Origin: Azoarcus sp.
GTDB lineage: Bacteria; Pseudomonadota; Gammaproteobacteria; Burkholderiales; Rhodocyclaceae
Assembly: GCA_031274995.1 (NCBI GenBank)
Contig: JAISPJ010000015.1
Span: forward strand, 1-64,000
DNA: 64,000 nucleotides
Reading direction: 5' to 3'
The notes beneath the pieces were generated by a model, which was given only the letters and a program-made list of their open reading frames with translations, ran no database searches and was not told where the DNA came from. The position numbers and the translations under genes were made by a program. Positions 24,571 through 33,869 of this stretch are shown here, in pieces. Numbering within the stretch: the first letter of the stretch is position 1; every line of letters begins with the position of its first letter.

Positions 24571-26952
24571 ATGTCCGTCAAACAGAAGCACCTGCTCGGC
24601 AAGGCGCAAAAAGCACTGGCCGCCAAGGAATACAGCCATGCGGGCGCACTGTTCGAAGAACTTGCCACCCTCTCGCCGGAGGTACATCAGGCGTGGTTCG
24701 GGCTGGGCGAGGTCGCCTCAGGCATCGGGCAGCAAGACACCGCCACCACCTTTTTCCATCACGCAGCGCAATTGCAGCCGGAAAACGCCCGTTACCGTTT
24801 GAGGCTTGGGGAGGCGTTCGGCAAGCTCGGCCAGATCGAATCCAGCCTTCAACAACTGCTTGTCGCACGGCGGCTCGCCCCGAAAGACGCCGGCATCCTG
24901 TGCAGCCTCTCCGGCGCTTACGTAAAAGCGGGCAACTGGCAACATGCCCGTGGCCTGCTGGAAGAAGTCGTCCGTTTGCCCTGCCCGCTTGCTGCGCACT
25001 ACTGTTTGCTGGGCATGGCTTGCCAACAACTCGGCGAACTCGACGAGGCCCTGAAAGCCTTTAATAAAGCGACAAAACTCGCGCCGCGCTACCCGGATGC
25101 CTGGCTTTCCCTCGGCCACCTCTACATCGACAAACGGGAAACGGCCAAAGCCGTTGCCTGCCTGGAAAAGCTGCAAGCACTGGCTCCGAAGGCCACTACT
25201 ACGTTCGACCTCGCGGGCGAGCTGGCCTGGGCGCGGGGCAACACCCGCGAAGCGGCAAGTTTTTACCGGCAGGCGGCAAATTCTGCCCATGATGATTGCA
25301 ACGTCCATGCCAAGCTCGCCGTAACCCTCATCATGTGCGGCGAGGCGCTGGCCGCCATCGACGCGATGGAACGCGCGCACGCGCTGGGTATCCCCGAGGA
25401 CTGGATATTCGAAAAACTTGGCACCATGTTTGCCACCAAGTACTGGACGTCGATGGCGCGTGAAAACCTGGAAATGGCGGTCGAACGCAACCCGGACAAC
25501 CTCAGTGCCTGGAACACCCTGCTCATCGTGTACGCCAAGAGCGGCGAAAGCGAAAAAATACGCAAGGCTGCCGACATCATCCTGGAGAAAGACCCGGACA
25601 ACATCTATGCGCTGATGAACCTCTCCACTTGGCATACCGATCAGGGGCGCCACGATGAGGCCCTGGAACTGCTCGCGCGCGCGCGCACGACAGACCCCTC
25701 CAACCGGGGGACATACTCCAAGGCGCTATGGGCGATGGTTTCCGCCTCCTCGGCCAGTGCGGCGGACATTCTTCGACTGGCGCAGACTTTCGATGAGCGC
25801 GTTTTCCGCGCGTTGTTCCGAGGCAACGATTTTGCTGCCCGCAACCGCGACCCTGAACGGCGGCTACGCATCGGCTGGCTTTCCTCCGACATGCGCAACC
25901 ACCCGGTTGCTGCCTTCGTGTGGCCGTTTCTCGAACACATCGACCCCGAAAAACTGGAAACCTTCATCTACTACAACTTCTCCGAGGAAGATGAGGTTAC
26001 CCGCCGGATCAAGGCATGTGCCCGACAATGGCGTGCGGTCGTCGGTATCGGCGACGACGCGCTGGCCGATCTCATTGAAGGCGACGAGATCGATATTCTC
26101 ATCGATCTCAACGGTTTTACCGATGGAGGCCGCAGCGATGTCGTCGCGCGCAAGCCCGCGCCCGTCCAGGCCGCTTGGCTGGGTTTTCCCGGAACCAGCG
26201 GCATGTCCGCGATAGACTATATCTTTGTCCCACCCGATCCCGTACTGGAAAAGCCGGGCTGGAGCCAAGAGACTCCCTGGCCCCTGCCGGACTGCTACGG
26301 CGCACGCGCCGATATCAGCGAGGCAGCCATCCTGCCCGGCCTGCCCTGCGAGCGCGAACATGCGCCTTTTACCTTCGCCTGCCTCAACCACTTTCGCAAG
26401 GCGAGCGAAAAAACCATCGAGCTCTGGAGCCGCATCCTCGTCCAATGCCCGCAGGCCCGCCTGATTCTCGTCGCCATTGGCGGACGGGACGACGAGACCA
26501 TCCGTTACTTCAGCAGCCAGTTCGAGCGCCACGGAGTCAATCCCGCCCAACTGGCGTTCCGGGGCTATGTCGCCAAACAGAAATATTATGAAAGCCACAA
26601 CGAGGTCGACCTCGGGCTGGACCCCTTCCCCTACAACGGCGGAACGACCGGCTACGACTCCATCTGGATGGGCGTGCCTTTCGTCACTTGGCCCGGCGAG
26701 CATCTCTCTGCCCGCATGGGCAAGGCGATCCTCGAAAATGTGGGTCTGCACGAACTGGTTGCGGCAAGCGCCGACGACTACGTGAACATCGCCGTCGCCC
26801 TGGCGAACGACCATGGCCGACTCAAGCGCCTGCGCGCCAATCTGCGCGAACGCATGGTCGGCAGCCCATTGCTCGACGGCCCGCGCATGGCCCGCAGCCT
26901 GGAGAATGCTTTCCGTGGTATGTGGCGGCGCTGGTGTGAACGCACCACTTAA
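24571..26952 (+). CDS. TPR protein with GT41 (O-GlcNAc transferase-type) domain, probable flagellin glycosyltransferase
   Basis: The 793-residue cytoplasmic protein has tetratricopeptide repeats over about residues 5-410 (for example YPDAWLSLGHLYIDKRETAKAVACLEKL). A GT41 catalytic domain follows from about 430. H444 lies in the conserved NHPVA motif, with DILIDLNGFTDGGR, PAPVQAAWLGFPGTSG and DPFPYNGGTTGYDS after it. GT41 enzymes move a sugar from a UDP donor to Ser/Thr of proteins. The position next to flagellin genes suggests flagellin as substrate, which is inferred. ATG 24571 has GGAGA upstream. Confidence 0.85.
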   Translation: MSVKQKHLLGKAQKALAAKEYSHAGALFEELATLSPEVHQAWFGLGEVASGIGQQDTATTFFHHAAQLQPENARYRLRLGEAFGKLGQIESSLQQLLVARRLAPKDAGILCSLSGAYVKAGNWQHARGLLEEVVRLPCPLAAHYCLLGMACQQLGELDEALKAFNKATKLAPRYPDAWLSLGHLYIDKRETAKAVACLEKLQALAPKATTTFDLAGELAWARGNTREAASFYRQAANSAHDDCNVHAKLAVTLIMCGEALAAIDAMERAHALGIPEDWIFEKLGTMFATKYWTSMARENLEMAVERNPDNLSAWNTLLIVYAKSGESEKIRKAADIILEKDPDNIYALMNLSTWHTDQGRHDEALELLARARTTDPSNRGTYSKALWAMVSASSASAADILRLAQTFDERVFRALFRGNDFAARNRDPERRLRIGWLSSDMRNHPVAAFVWPFLEHIDPEKLETFIYYNFSEEDEVTRRIKACARQWRAVVGIGDDALADLIEGDEIDILIDLNGFTDGGRSDVVARKPAPVQAAWLGFPGTSGMSAIDYIFVPPDPVLEKPGWSQETPWPLPDCYGARADISEAAILPGLPCEREHAPFTFACLNHFRKASEKTIELWSRILVQCPQARLILVAIGGRDDETIRYFSSQFERHGVNPAQLAFRGYVAKQKYYESHNEVDLGLDPFPYNGGTTGYDSIWMGVPFVTWPGEHLSARMGKAILENVGLHELVAASADDYVNIAVALANDHGRLKRLRANLRERMVGSPLLDGPRMARSLENAFRGMWRRWCERTT

Positions 26953-26971
26953 GAACCAGCAGGTGTCCAAA

Positions 26972-29900
26972 ATGACAACTCAAAACTTTCATATCGGCAC
27001 TCACCCGCTCATCGAGTCGCTTCAAGTCTACACAGAATCCCAGGCAAATGATTTTCAACGGCAGTGGCAACGCGAAATCGACTATATAAGATTTGAATGG
27101 GTGACATTGCCAAACACGACAGAGAAAGAATTAGTTATTGATCTCACTCTACGCTCGGACAATGGGCAGCACATATTTATTATTCTGGGGATTATGGTGA
27201 AGAAGGATGGCGTTTTCTTTCCTTCTATCATTCAAGGATGGGATGAAATAAATCTCAATGATATGACCAATATAATTCACGATGAAATTTTGAAAGAATT
27301 TAAAAATCTGGAAATTCGTACCCTGCATCCAGAACCCCGTCTGCCAGTCAGCAAGATGAGCATTGAGCGTGTCAGCCTTGGTTTTAGTGATTACATGACT
27401 GCCATTCACCATATAAAGCGTTATACATTTTTATTGAATTACATTCTGCCTGGCAGTGTTCTGGAATGTGCTAGTGGCACAGGCTACGGTGCGGCCATTC
27501 TTTCGCGTCTCAGCCAGATAACCCATTATCATGGGGTCGATTTGTCCGATGATGCCGTTTTTGCTTCACTCAGTTATAACCAAGACGCAAGATTTGCTTT
27601 TCATGTCGTCGATCTTGCAGAAACCACATCAGAGCTTTATCAAAATGTTATTTCTCTCGAAACAATAGAACACGTTTCAAACCCTTATCGTTTCATTGAA
27701 TTGTTGATGGGCAAGATGGCTCCCGATGGCCAGTTATTGCTATCCTTGCCCGCCGAAACATGGGGAGGATTTCACATCAATTCTCACCATTTTTCCAACT
27801 GGAACCGGAAACGATTGATGACTTTTCTCGAACAATATTTTGAGGATATTACCGTTTTTACCCAAGAACTTTCCCTGCTTGGTCCGACCACATTCGAGGC
27901 ATCAAGTATCGCCGACAGCCCTCCAAATGAAGAGCATGATGAATGTTTTGTTTGTGTTTTGCGCCATCCACGGAAAAGGAAACGTCCCAATATCATCCTC
28001 AAGCGGCGTATGGCATTGGGCGACGTAATCTGGATAACGCCTATTTTGCGTAATTTGCGGCGTCTTTATCCACATTATAATTTGCTGGTCGCGTCAGAAA
28101 AAACCGAAGTCTTTCTGCACAATCCAGACGTGGATCTCGTATTCAATATGCGGTACGAACCGTTACCGGATGACTTGCTCATCGATCTGGATGGGGCGTA
28201 TGAAACGCGCCGTGAATTGCATCTTCTGCATGCCTACGCCGAAGCCAGTGGCATTCCTCCCGCTTCGACCCAGCCCGCCTTGTACCCCACGAGTGGCGAA
28301 TTTCGTTTTTGCGCCACACACATACTTCATAACTTCCAGTACCAGGGCATCGAGCGGTTGATCGCCGTGCACATGGCGGCCACCTCCCCGGATCGCATCT
28401 GGCCCAAAATGTATTGGAAACGGTTCATCGCGGATTTGCTGCAACAGGACAAAAAACTCGGCATTGTCGTCCTGGGGCATGGACGGGATTTTTCTGCTGC
28501 TGACATTGGCTTTTCCACAGACCGTATTCTCTGCCTCGTGCGCAAGCTGTCGTTGATGCATACTGCGGCAGTGCTTTCCTTGTGCGACCTCTTGGTCGCG
28601 CCGGATTCCGGGTGTCTGCACATCGCTGCTGCCGTCAATGTTCCATATTTGGGGCTTTTCGGCATGGCAGATCCGGCCACCCGCCTGCCGTTCACAGCGG
28701 AAAGCCGCGCTCTGTGGGCGAACATCGAATGCCGGGGATGCCTGCGGGACATTGCGCCCATGAAAGATCCGTTATGCCCTCGCGGGGATGCCGATTGTAT
28801 GGAACGCATTCTTCCCGGGAAAGTTTTGGCTGTGACGAGGCAAATGCTGCAAGCGGTCACGCCGGGGCGCTGGAAAACTCGTTGCCAGATGGCTTTCCCC
28901 GGCGCAGTGACCAATGACTTTGCTCAAATTTCCCGGATCAGTCCATTGGAGGCAGGCATTCAGGCTTTCAATCATGAAAACTTTGAGACGGCCATCAAAT
29001 GCCTTTCGACGGCCCTGGCGCAGGAACCGGATAATCCCCTGCCGTGTGCGTATCTGGCCTTTATTTGCGTGCACCAGAGGCTTTTCAGGGAAGCACGCGA
29101 TTTTATTGCGCAGTCGGTCAAAATTGCCCCAGGACGCGCTGATCTTATCGCGGCACTGGGTGAGGTTTTCCTGAAAAACGGCAGACCTGTCGAGGCGGCG
29201 GAATATTTACGGGAGGCCCTCCATGCGCAACCGGATTTGTTTGCGGCTTACCCGGCGCTCGCACAAAGCCTGCATTTGACCGGGCAAAGCGAGGAGGCGG
29301 TTTCACTCCTGCAAACCGTCTCCAGCTTGCCGTCCGATGCTCAAACACATATCCAGGGCGTCTTGCTGAAAATACTTGCCGAATGCGGCGATTTGTCCGT
29401 ATTTACGGAGTCCGTGGCACGCTTTTCGCGTGGCCTGCCCGATGACCTGCTGGCAGCGCGTTGTCTGGCGCGTTTTGATGAAAACGGCGTCACTTTTCTT
29501 GAAACTCTTTCCCGTATCCAGAGTCGGTTGGAAAACGTGATTCACCCCGGCCAGAGTAGTCCAAAAGCAAAAGCTGACACCCCGCAAAGCGAACCCGGCC
29601 TGACACCCGGCCTGACACGAATTGCTTTCATGGTGGGCGACTTTACATCATCCCGGCAGCTTGAACAGCTTTACGCGCTCTTTCGCTATCTGCCGACGGA
29701 ACGTTTCTTCACCCTCTTCATTTCCTGCTACACACATCCGCCCAAGGACGATATGGTTCAGATGTGTCTCTTGCTCGCCGATACGATTTTGGAGATCGGT
29801 TTGGATGAGGACGGCAGCGCGGTTGAAAAACTCCATGCGCTGGAGCCAGATATCCTGGTCGACATGGAAGCTTTGGCCCCCTCGGAGCGTCTGGCGGTTT

Positions 29901-30760
29901 TTCTGGCTGCGCCTGTATCCCACAAATTTCTGTGGGGAGAATCGCCCATCCCCCCCATTGCGCCGGATGTGCGGACTCTGGCGGGTGTGCGCCTGTCTGT
30001 GGAGAACATGCTGCCCACCTTGGCTCTTCCCGAAATGGGTGAAGTGTTCGATCTGCCGGAATTGCCGTTTACCGGCGATGCCGTGCGAAAAATGGGCGAA
30101 CCGCCGGTTTTCGGGTGCCTCGTGCCCGCTGCGGGGATTGACCGCAACGGCTGGCAACTTTTTGCCGAAACCCTGCGCCAGCATTCCGGCGCGACGCTCG
30201 TCATCAACCTGGCGGAACTGGGACAAGCAGCACAAACCTTCATCAGCGCACAGTTTTCCAGTGCGGGTGTCGATCCCGGGCGGCTCGTTTTTATTAACGT
30301 CCGCACGGCGGAAGAGTTTTGTATTGCCTGGCAATCCATCGACCTGGGGCTGTTGCCGCCGGTCAACCCCGGAGGGCTGGCTTTGCCCACCTGCCTGTGG
30401 ATGGGCAGGCCGTGCCTGATTTCCGGTTCTATCCTGCCTTGGTCGCAACGTCCCTTCGCCTTGCTGAAGGCGCTTGGCAAGGAAGGATGGATGGCAGTCG
30501 GTGCGCCGCACTACGTAGATCTCGCCAAACAACTTGCCCCGCCGGGTCAGCGGATACTGCCCGACCCGGCTCTGCGCGAACGCATGAAGGCGCTGGGACT
30601 GACCGACGCAGAAGGTTTTGCGCGGGGGTTTGCGGATGCCATGTCAGCCTTGCCCCGGAGCAGCCAGCCTCGCCCCGGGGTTGTCAGCCTTACTCCCTTG
30701 CCACATTCGAAGGATAAAGACGATCATGAGCATGCCTTTCTTTTCCATCGTTATCTGTAG
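26972..30760 (+). CDS. Multi-domain glycosylation protein: methyltransferase, GT9, TPR, degenerate GT41
   Basis: A 1262-residue protein. Residues 1-130 are not recognised. About 140-300 is a class I SAM methyltransferase (LECASGTGYGAAILSRL). About 337-640 is a GT9/heptosyltransferase-like domain (MALGDVIWITPILRNLRRL and APDSGCLHIAAA). About 656-800 contains TPRs. About 880-1262 resembles GT41 but lacks the HPVA histidine and the YNGGTTG loop, so it is probably inactive. The first ~1000 bases are clearly AT-richer than the rest, pointing to a mosaic origin. It follows the GT41 gene by 19 bases and overlaps the next gene by 35. Modification of flagellin or its glycan is inferred from the neighbours. 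Confidence 0.75.
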   Translation: MTTQNFHIGTHPLIESLQVYTESQANDFQRQWQREIDYIRFEWVTLPNTTEKELVIDLTLRSDNGQHIFIILGIMVKKDGVFFPSIIQGWDEINLNDMTNIIHDEILKEFKNLEIRTLHPEPRLPVSKMSIERVSLGFSDYMTAIHHIKRYTFLLNYILPGSVLECASGTGYGAAILSRLSQITHYHGVDLSDDAVFASLSYNQDARFAFHVVDLAETTSELYQNVISLETIEHVSNPYRFIELLMGKMAPDGQLLLSLPAETWGGFHINSHHFSNWNRKRLMTFLEQYFEDITVFTQELSLLGPTTFEASSIADSPPNEEHDECFVCVLRHPRKRKRPNIILKRRMALGDVIWITPILRNLRRLYPHYNLLVASEKTEVFLHNPDVDLVFNMRYEPLPDDLLIDLDGAYETRRELHLLHAYAEASGIPPASTQPALYPTSGEFRFCATHILHNFQYQGIERLIAVHMAATSPDRIWPKMYWKRFIADLLQQDKKLGIVVLGHGRDFSAADIGFSTDRILCLVRKLSLMHTAAVLSLCDLLVAPDSGCLHIAAAVNVPYLGLFGMADPATRLPFTAESRALWANIECRGCLRDIAPMKDPLCPRGDADCMERILPGKVLAVTRQMLQAVTPGRWKTRCQMAFPGAVTNDFAQISRISPLEAGIQAFNHENFETAIKCLSTALAQEPDNPLPCAYLAFICVHQRLFREARDFIAQSVKIAPGRADLIAALGEVFLKNGRPVEAAEYLREALHAQPDLFAAYPALAQSLHLTGQSEEAVSLLQTVSSLPSDAQTHIQGVLLKILAECGDLSVFTESVARFSRGLPDDLLAARCLARFDENGVTFLETLSRIQSRLENVIHPGQSSPKAKADTPQSEPGLTPGLTRIAFMVGDFTSSRQLEQLYALFRYLPTERFFTLFISCYTHPPKDDMVQMCLLLADTILEIGLDEDGSAVEKLHALEPDILVDMEALAPSERLAVFLAAPVSHKFLWGESPIPPIAPDVRTLAGVRLSVENMLPTLALPEMGEVFDLPELPFTGDAVRKMGEPPVFGCLVPAAGIDRNGWQLFAETLRQHSGATLVINLAELGQAAQTFISAQFSSAGVDPGRLVFINVRTAEEFCIAWQSIDLGLLPPVNPGGLALPTCLWMGRPCLISGSILPWSQRPFALLKALGKEGWMAVGAPHYVDLAKQLAPPGQRILPDPALRERMKALGLTDAEGFARGFADAMSALPRSSQPRPGVVSLTPLPHSKDKDDHEHAFLFHRYL

Positions 30761-31592
30761 CATTGACCCGTGGAAATTCGCTCAGGCCAATACTCTCTTT
30801 GAACGCCTGCTCAATGGCGTTCCACATGAGATCATCGGCATTCACGACGCGCGCTCGCTGGCCGAGGGTTACAACCGGGGTTTGCGGCGCTCACAGGGTG
30901 ACATCGTGGTCTTTTCCCATGATGATATCCTGATTCTCGATTCGGATTTTGGGCAGAAAATCAGTTGCCGCCTGCGAGATTTTGACATCCTGGGGTTTGC
31001 GGGCACACGCCGCGTCGTCGCGGAAATTTGGTGGCAATCAGGCTTTCCCTGGGCATCCGGCGTAGTTGCGCACACGCATATCCAGGAAAGGAAAATCTCC
31101 CTGAGTGTCTGGAATGCCGAACCCTGGCCCGTGGTCGACGGCATTCAGTGCATCGATGGCCTTTGCATCATGACCCGTCGTGAAGTGGCGGAAGAAATCG
31201 GTTTTGACGAGGCTACTTTTGATGGTTTTCATCTCTACGACCACGATTTCAGCTTTTCCGCTTATCGTGCGGGCAAAAAGATCGGAGTGTGCTGCGACAT
31301 TCCGGTCATCCACGCATCGATGGGTTCTTACGATAAGGAACACACGCGCTACGGCCATCTGTTCATCGAAAAACACAAGGACGCTCTGCCCATCGATGCG
31401 CCAAAAGTCAGCGAGCCCACAGGAAAGGCCATGCTTGTTTCAGACTATCGCACCCTGCATGCGGTGTGGCGGGAGGAAGTTTTTCGCCGTAGCTGGATTT
31501 CCTTCGGGCGGATGGCAAACAGCCCTGGCGGCGCCATGTGCGCCCCCGCCGGACAAGGAGGATGCCGGACGGAAAAAGCCGGTGCGCTTTGA
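30726..31592 (+). CDS. GT2-like glycosyltransferase
   Basis: The 288-residue product begins MSMPFFSIVICSIDPWKFAQ and has the GT-A pattern: a nucleotide-binding strand, AEGYNRGLRRSQGDIVVFSHDDI (SHDD in place of the usual DxD), then a DGLCIMTRREV acceptor-side motif. It overlaps the preceding gene by 35 bases in another frame and has GAAGGA before the ATG, so translation is probably coupled. It likely acts in the same glycan pathway. The donor sugar cannot be told. Confidence 0.75.
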   Translation: MSMPFFSIVICSIDPWKFAQANTLFERLLNGVPHEIIGIHDARSLAEGYNRGLRRSQGDIVVFSHDDILILDSDFGQKISCRLRDFDILGFAGTRRVVAEIWWQSGFPWASGVVAHTHIQERKISLSVWNAEPWPVVDGIQCIDGLCIMTRREVAEEIGFDEATFDGFHLYDHDFSFSAYRAGKKIGVCCDIPVIHASMGSYDKEHTRYGHLFIEKHKDALPIDAPKVSEPTGKAMLVSDYRTLHAVWREEVFRRSWISFGRMANSPGGAMCAPAGQGGCRTEKAGAL

Positions 31593-31608
31593 AGCGCGCC
31601 GGTTTGTT
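31579..31608. terminator. Bidirectional terminator between GT2 and Fic-like genes
   Basis: CCGGTGCGC (31579-31587) and GCGCGCCGG (31594-31602) form a 9-bp stem with one wobble. A-runs to the left and TTTGTT to the right let it work on both strands. The stop codons of both converging genes lie in or next to it. Confidence 0.65.
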
Positions 31609-32740
31609 ATGTGCTATGCCGTGAGGCGCTCTTTTCCCGATTGTGCAGGCATGACCGCTCATATGCCCACACGAAGACATCGCGCAGGAGTTCGGTTTGC
31701 CCGAGTTCAAGGACCCCCAGCGTGCCTTCCGTGTAGGTCAGTCCGGGAACATCGACGAAGAAGAGCGGGCAAAGGTTGTGCCTGAACAACGGGATGTTCG
31801 CGGCAAGGCGGGAGACGGGCTTGTTGGTGTCCGAAAACGGTTGCAGGTACGGAAGTTGCGCCATGACGAAAAACGCTTGCTCGAACGGGTCGGAAATGGC
31901 GCCGGATTTTTCGAGAAAGAGAAGAAAGCGGTCTTTGACGAACTGCGGCATCGAGGAGGGGCTGAAAACCGTGCCGGGGATTTCCTTCGGGCGGCGGCGT
32001 GTGTCCGGCGAGAGTGTGGCATGCAGGCTTTTGAGCGTGGAAGCGTCAATGCCGGTCTTGTCCGCGTTTCTCGCCAGCATCGAGATGGCCGCCTCGTGGT
32101 TGAGAATCATCCGGGTTTCAAGCACATGCCTGCCGGGAGCGGGTTTGCCGGACAGAATCAGGGCCTCGGCCTCGGATTGGGTGTAGGTGCAACCTTCCAG
32201 CCGGGATGAGGCCCAGGAAAAGTCCACACGCAGGCGATCCAGGACGCTTCGTGCGTGAATGCCGCCAACTTTGTTGCCTGTGCTCGATGTGCGGCCGATT
32301 TCATGCAGACGGTCCAGAATGGGATCGGGCAGGTATTGGCTGATGCCGGGTTTGTAGTTTTCGAGAATTTTCCGGTCAAATCCGGTCTGCCGACGCAGGA
32401 AAGAGGATTTTCGTATCAGGATGCGAATTTTTTCGCCTTCCCCGGAGACCGGCACATGGATGATTTCGACGCCGTAGGGTGCTTCGGGTTCTTCGACGCG
32501 CCGGGCGGGCGGGCGTGCAATTGTCCTGGTTTTGTAGACGCGTGCGACGTTTCGCCCTTCGGCCGCGATACGGCCATTTCGGGCCAGGCGCTCCAGCCTG
32601 CGTTGCAGGGTGCGCCGGTTGATGTTCCCGCAACGCGCGGTGAATGTCTGGTGAAGCCCGGCAATACCGATGCCTTCGGGATGTTCCGATACCACGCCCG
32701 CGATGAATTCGCAGTGCCGTGAAATTTCCATTTGTTTCAT
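31607..32740 (-). CDS. Fic-family protein with altered active-site motif
   Basis: The 377-residue product has an N-terminal winged-helix-like region (about 1-70), an S178-S-R-L-E182-G inhibitory-helix motif ([S/T]xxxE[G/N]), and a Fic core. The Fic signature HxFx[D/E]GNGRxxR reads Q300-P-F-S-D-T-N-K-P308-V-S-R311 here. Thus the catalytic His is Gln and the phosphate-binding Arg is Pro. Related Fic-like proteins with QPF-x-D-x-NKR are known to me from memory, but the Pro is odd. Fic enzymes transfer AMP to proteins; this one may be inactive or act differently. It stands alone on the minus strand. Confidence 0.8.
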   Translation of the reverse strand: MKQMEISRHCEFIAGVVSEHPEGIGIAGLHQTFTARCGNINRRTLQRRLERLARNGRIAAEGRNVARVYKTRTIARPPARRVEEPEAPYGVEIIHVPVSGEGEKIRILIRKSSFLRRQTGFDRKILENYKPGISQYLPDPILDRLHEIGRTSSTGNKVGGIHARSVLDRLRVDFSWASSRLEGCTYTQSEAEALILSGKPAPGRHVLETRMILNHEAAISMLARNADKTGIDASTLKSLHATLSPDTRRRPKEIPGTVFSPSSMPQFVKDRFLLFLEKSGAISDPFEQAFFVMAQLPYLQPFSDTNKPVSRLAANIPLFRHNLCPLFFVDVPGLTYTEGTLGVLELGQTELLRDVFVWAYERSCLHNREKSASRHST

Positions 32741-32913
32741 GATGTCTTCGCAAAATGATATTGCATATTATGACATGCATGAATTTCAGGGAATCTGGAC
32801 GTTGAATTTTTTCGTTGAGGGAGTCCTGATAAAAAATCGGAGCCTGCATCGGAAAATACCCCGATATGGCATAGAATCCCTGCCACTTTCATAACCATCA
32901 CAAAAGTTTCGCC

Positions 32914-33864
32914 GTGAGTGTTTATTCTTCCGGGGGCCTCTGCGCTCCTGAGCGTATCGTGATCGCTACCCGCGAGAGCCGGTTGGCGTTGTGGCAGGCC
33001 GAACATGTCAAGGGGCGGCTCGAAGCGGTTTATCCGGGTTGCCGGGTCGAGTTGCTGGGAATGACCACGCGCGGAGATCAGATACTGGATCGGCCTTTGG
33101 CCAATGTGGGCGGCAAGGGACTGTTCGTCAAGGAACTGGAAGCGGCGCTGCTCGAAGGGCGTGCGGATATCGCGGTGCATTCGATGAAAGATGTGCCGAT
33201 GGTCATGGGAGAGGAATTCTCGTTGGCCTGCGTCACGGCGCGTGAAATGCCGTTCGATGCGTTCGTATCCACCCGGTACGCCTCGCTCGATGATATGCCG
33301 CCGGGTGCGGTGGTCGGCACTTCGTCGCTGCGGCGCGAATCGCAGATTCATGCCCTGTACCCGTTTCTTGCTGTCGCCAGCCTGCGGGGCAACCTCGATA
33401 CGCGGCTGCGCAAGCTCGACGAAGGCCAATTTGATGCCATCATCCTCGCCGCTGCCGGACTGCGCCGCCTGGGGATGGAGTCGCGCATCCGCGCTATATT
33501 GCCTGCGGAAGTATTCCTGCCGGCAGCCGGGCAGGGGGCGCTCGGCATCGAATGCCTGGCATCGCGCGCCGACCTCATTGCTTGTCTGCAAGCACTGGCC
33601 GATGCCAGTGCCGGTGCCTGTGTCACTGCCGAGCGCACGTTCTCCCGTACCCTGGCGGGCAGTTGCGAAACGCCGCTCGGCGCGTTCGGCGAGATGCGGG
33701 CGGGCCACGTGTGCCTGCGCGGTTTCGTCGCTCTGCCCGATGGCAGCCGCGTCGTGCGCGGGCAGCGCGAAGGGGTGGCCTCGGATGCCGAGTCGCTTGG
33801 CCGTGCGTTGGCGGATGACCTGCTCGCCCAGGGGGCTGGAGAAATTCTGGCCGAATTGGGCTGA
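32914..33864 (+). CDS. hemC: Porphobilinogen deaminase (hydroxymethylbilane synthase)
   Basis: HemC joins four porphobilinogen units to hydroxymethylbilane in haem synthesis. The 316-residue product shows [20 protein letters not shown], the active-site [24 protein letters not shown] and the dipyrromethane-binding Cys at C251 ([11 protein letters not shown]). The start is GTG 32914. It heads the hemC-hemD-hemX-hemY run. The 170 bases upstream hold a possible TAGAAT -10 at 32872. Confidence 0.95.
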   Translation: MSVYSSGGLCAPERIVIATRESRLALWQAEHVKGRLEAVYPGCRVELLGMTTRGDQILDRPLANVGGKGLFVKELEAALLEGRADIAVHSMKDVPMVMGEEFSLACVTAREMPFDAFVSTRYASLDDMPPGAVVGTSSLRRESQIHALYPFLAVASLRGNLDTRLRKLDEGQFDAIILAAAGLRRLGMESRIRAILPAEVFLPAAGQGALGIECLASRADLIACLQALADASAGACVTAERTFSRTLAGSCETPLGAFGEMRAGHVCLRGFVALPDGSRVVRGQREGVASDAESLGRALADDLLAQGAGEILAELG

Positions 33865-33869
33865 AGCGC

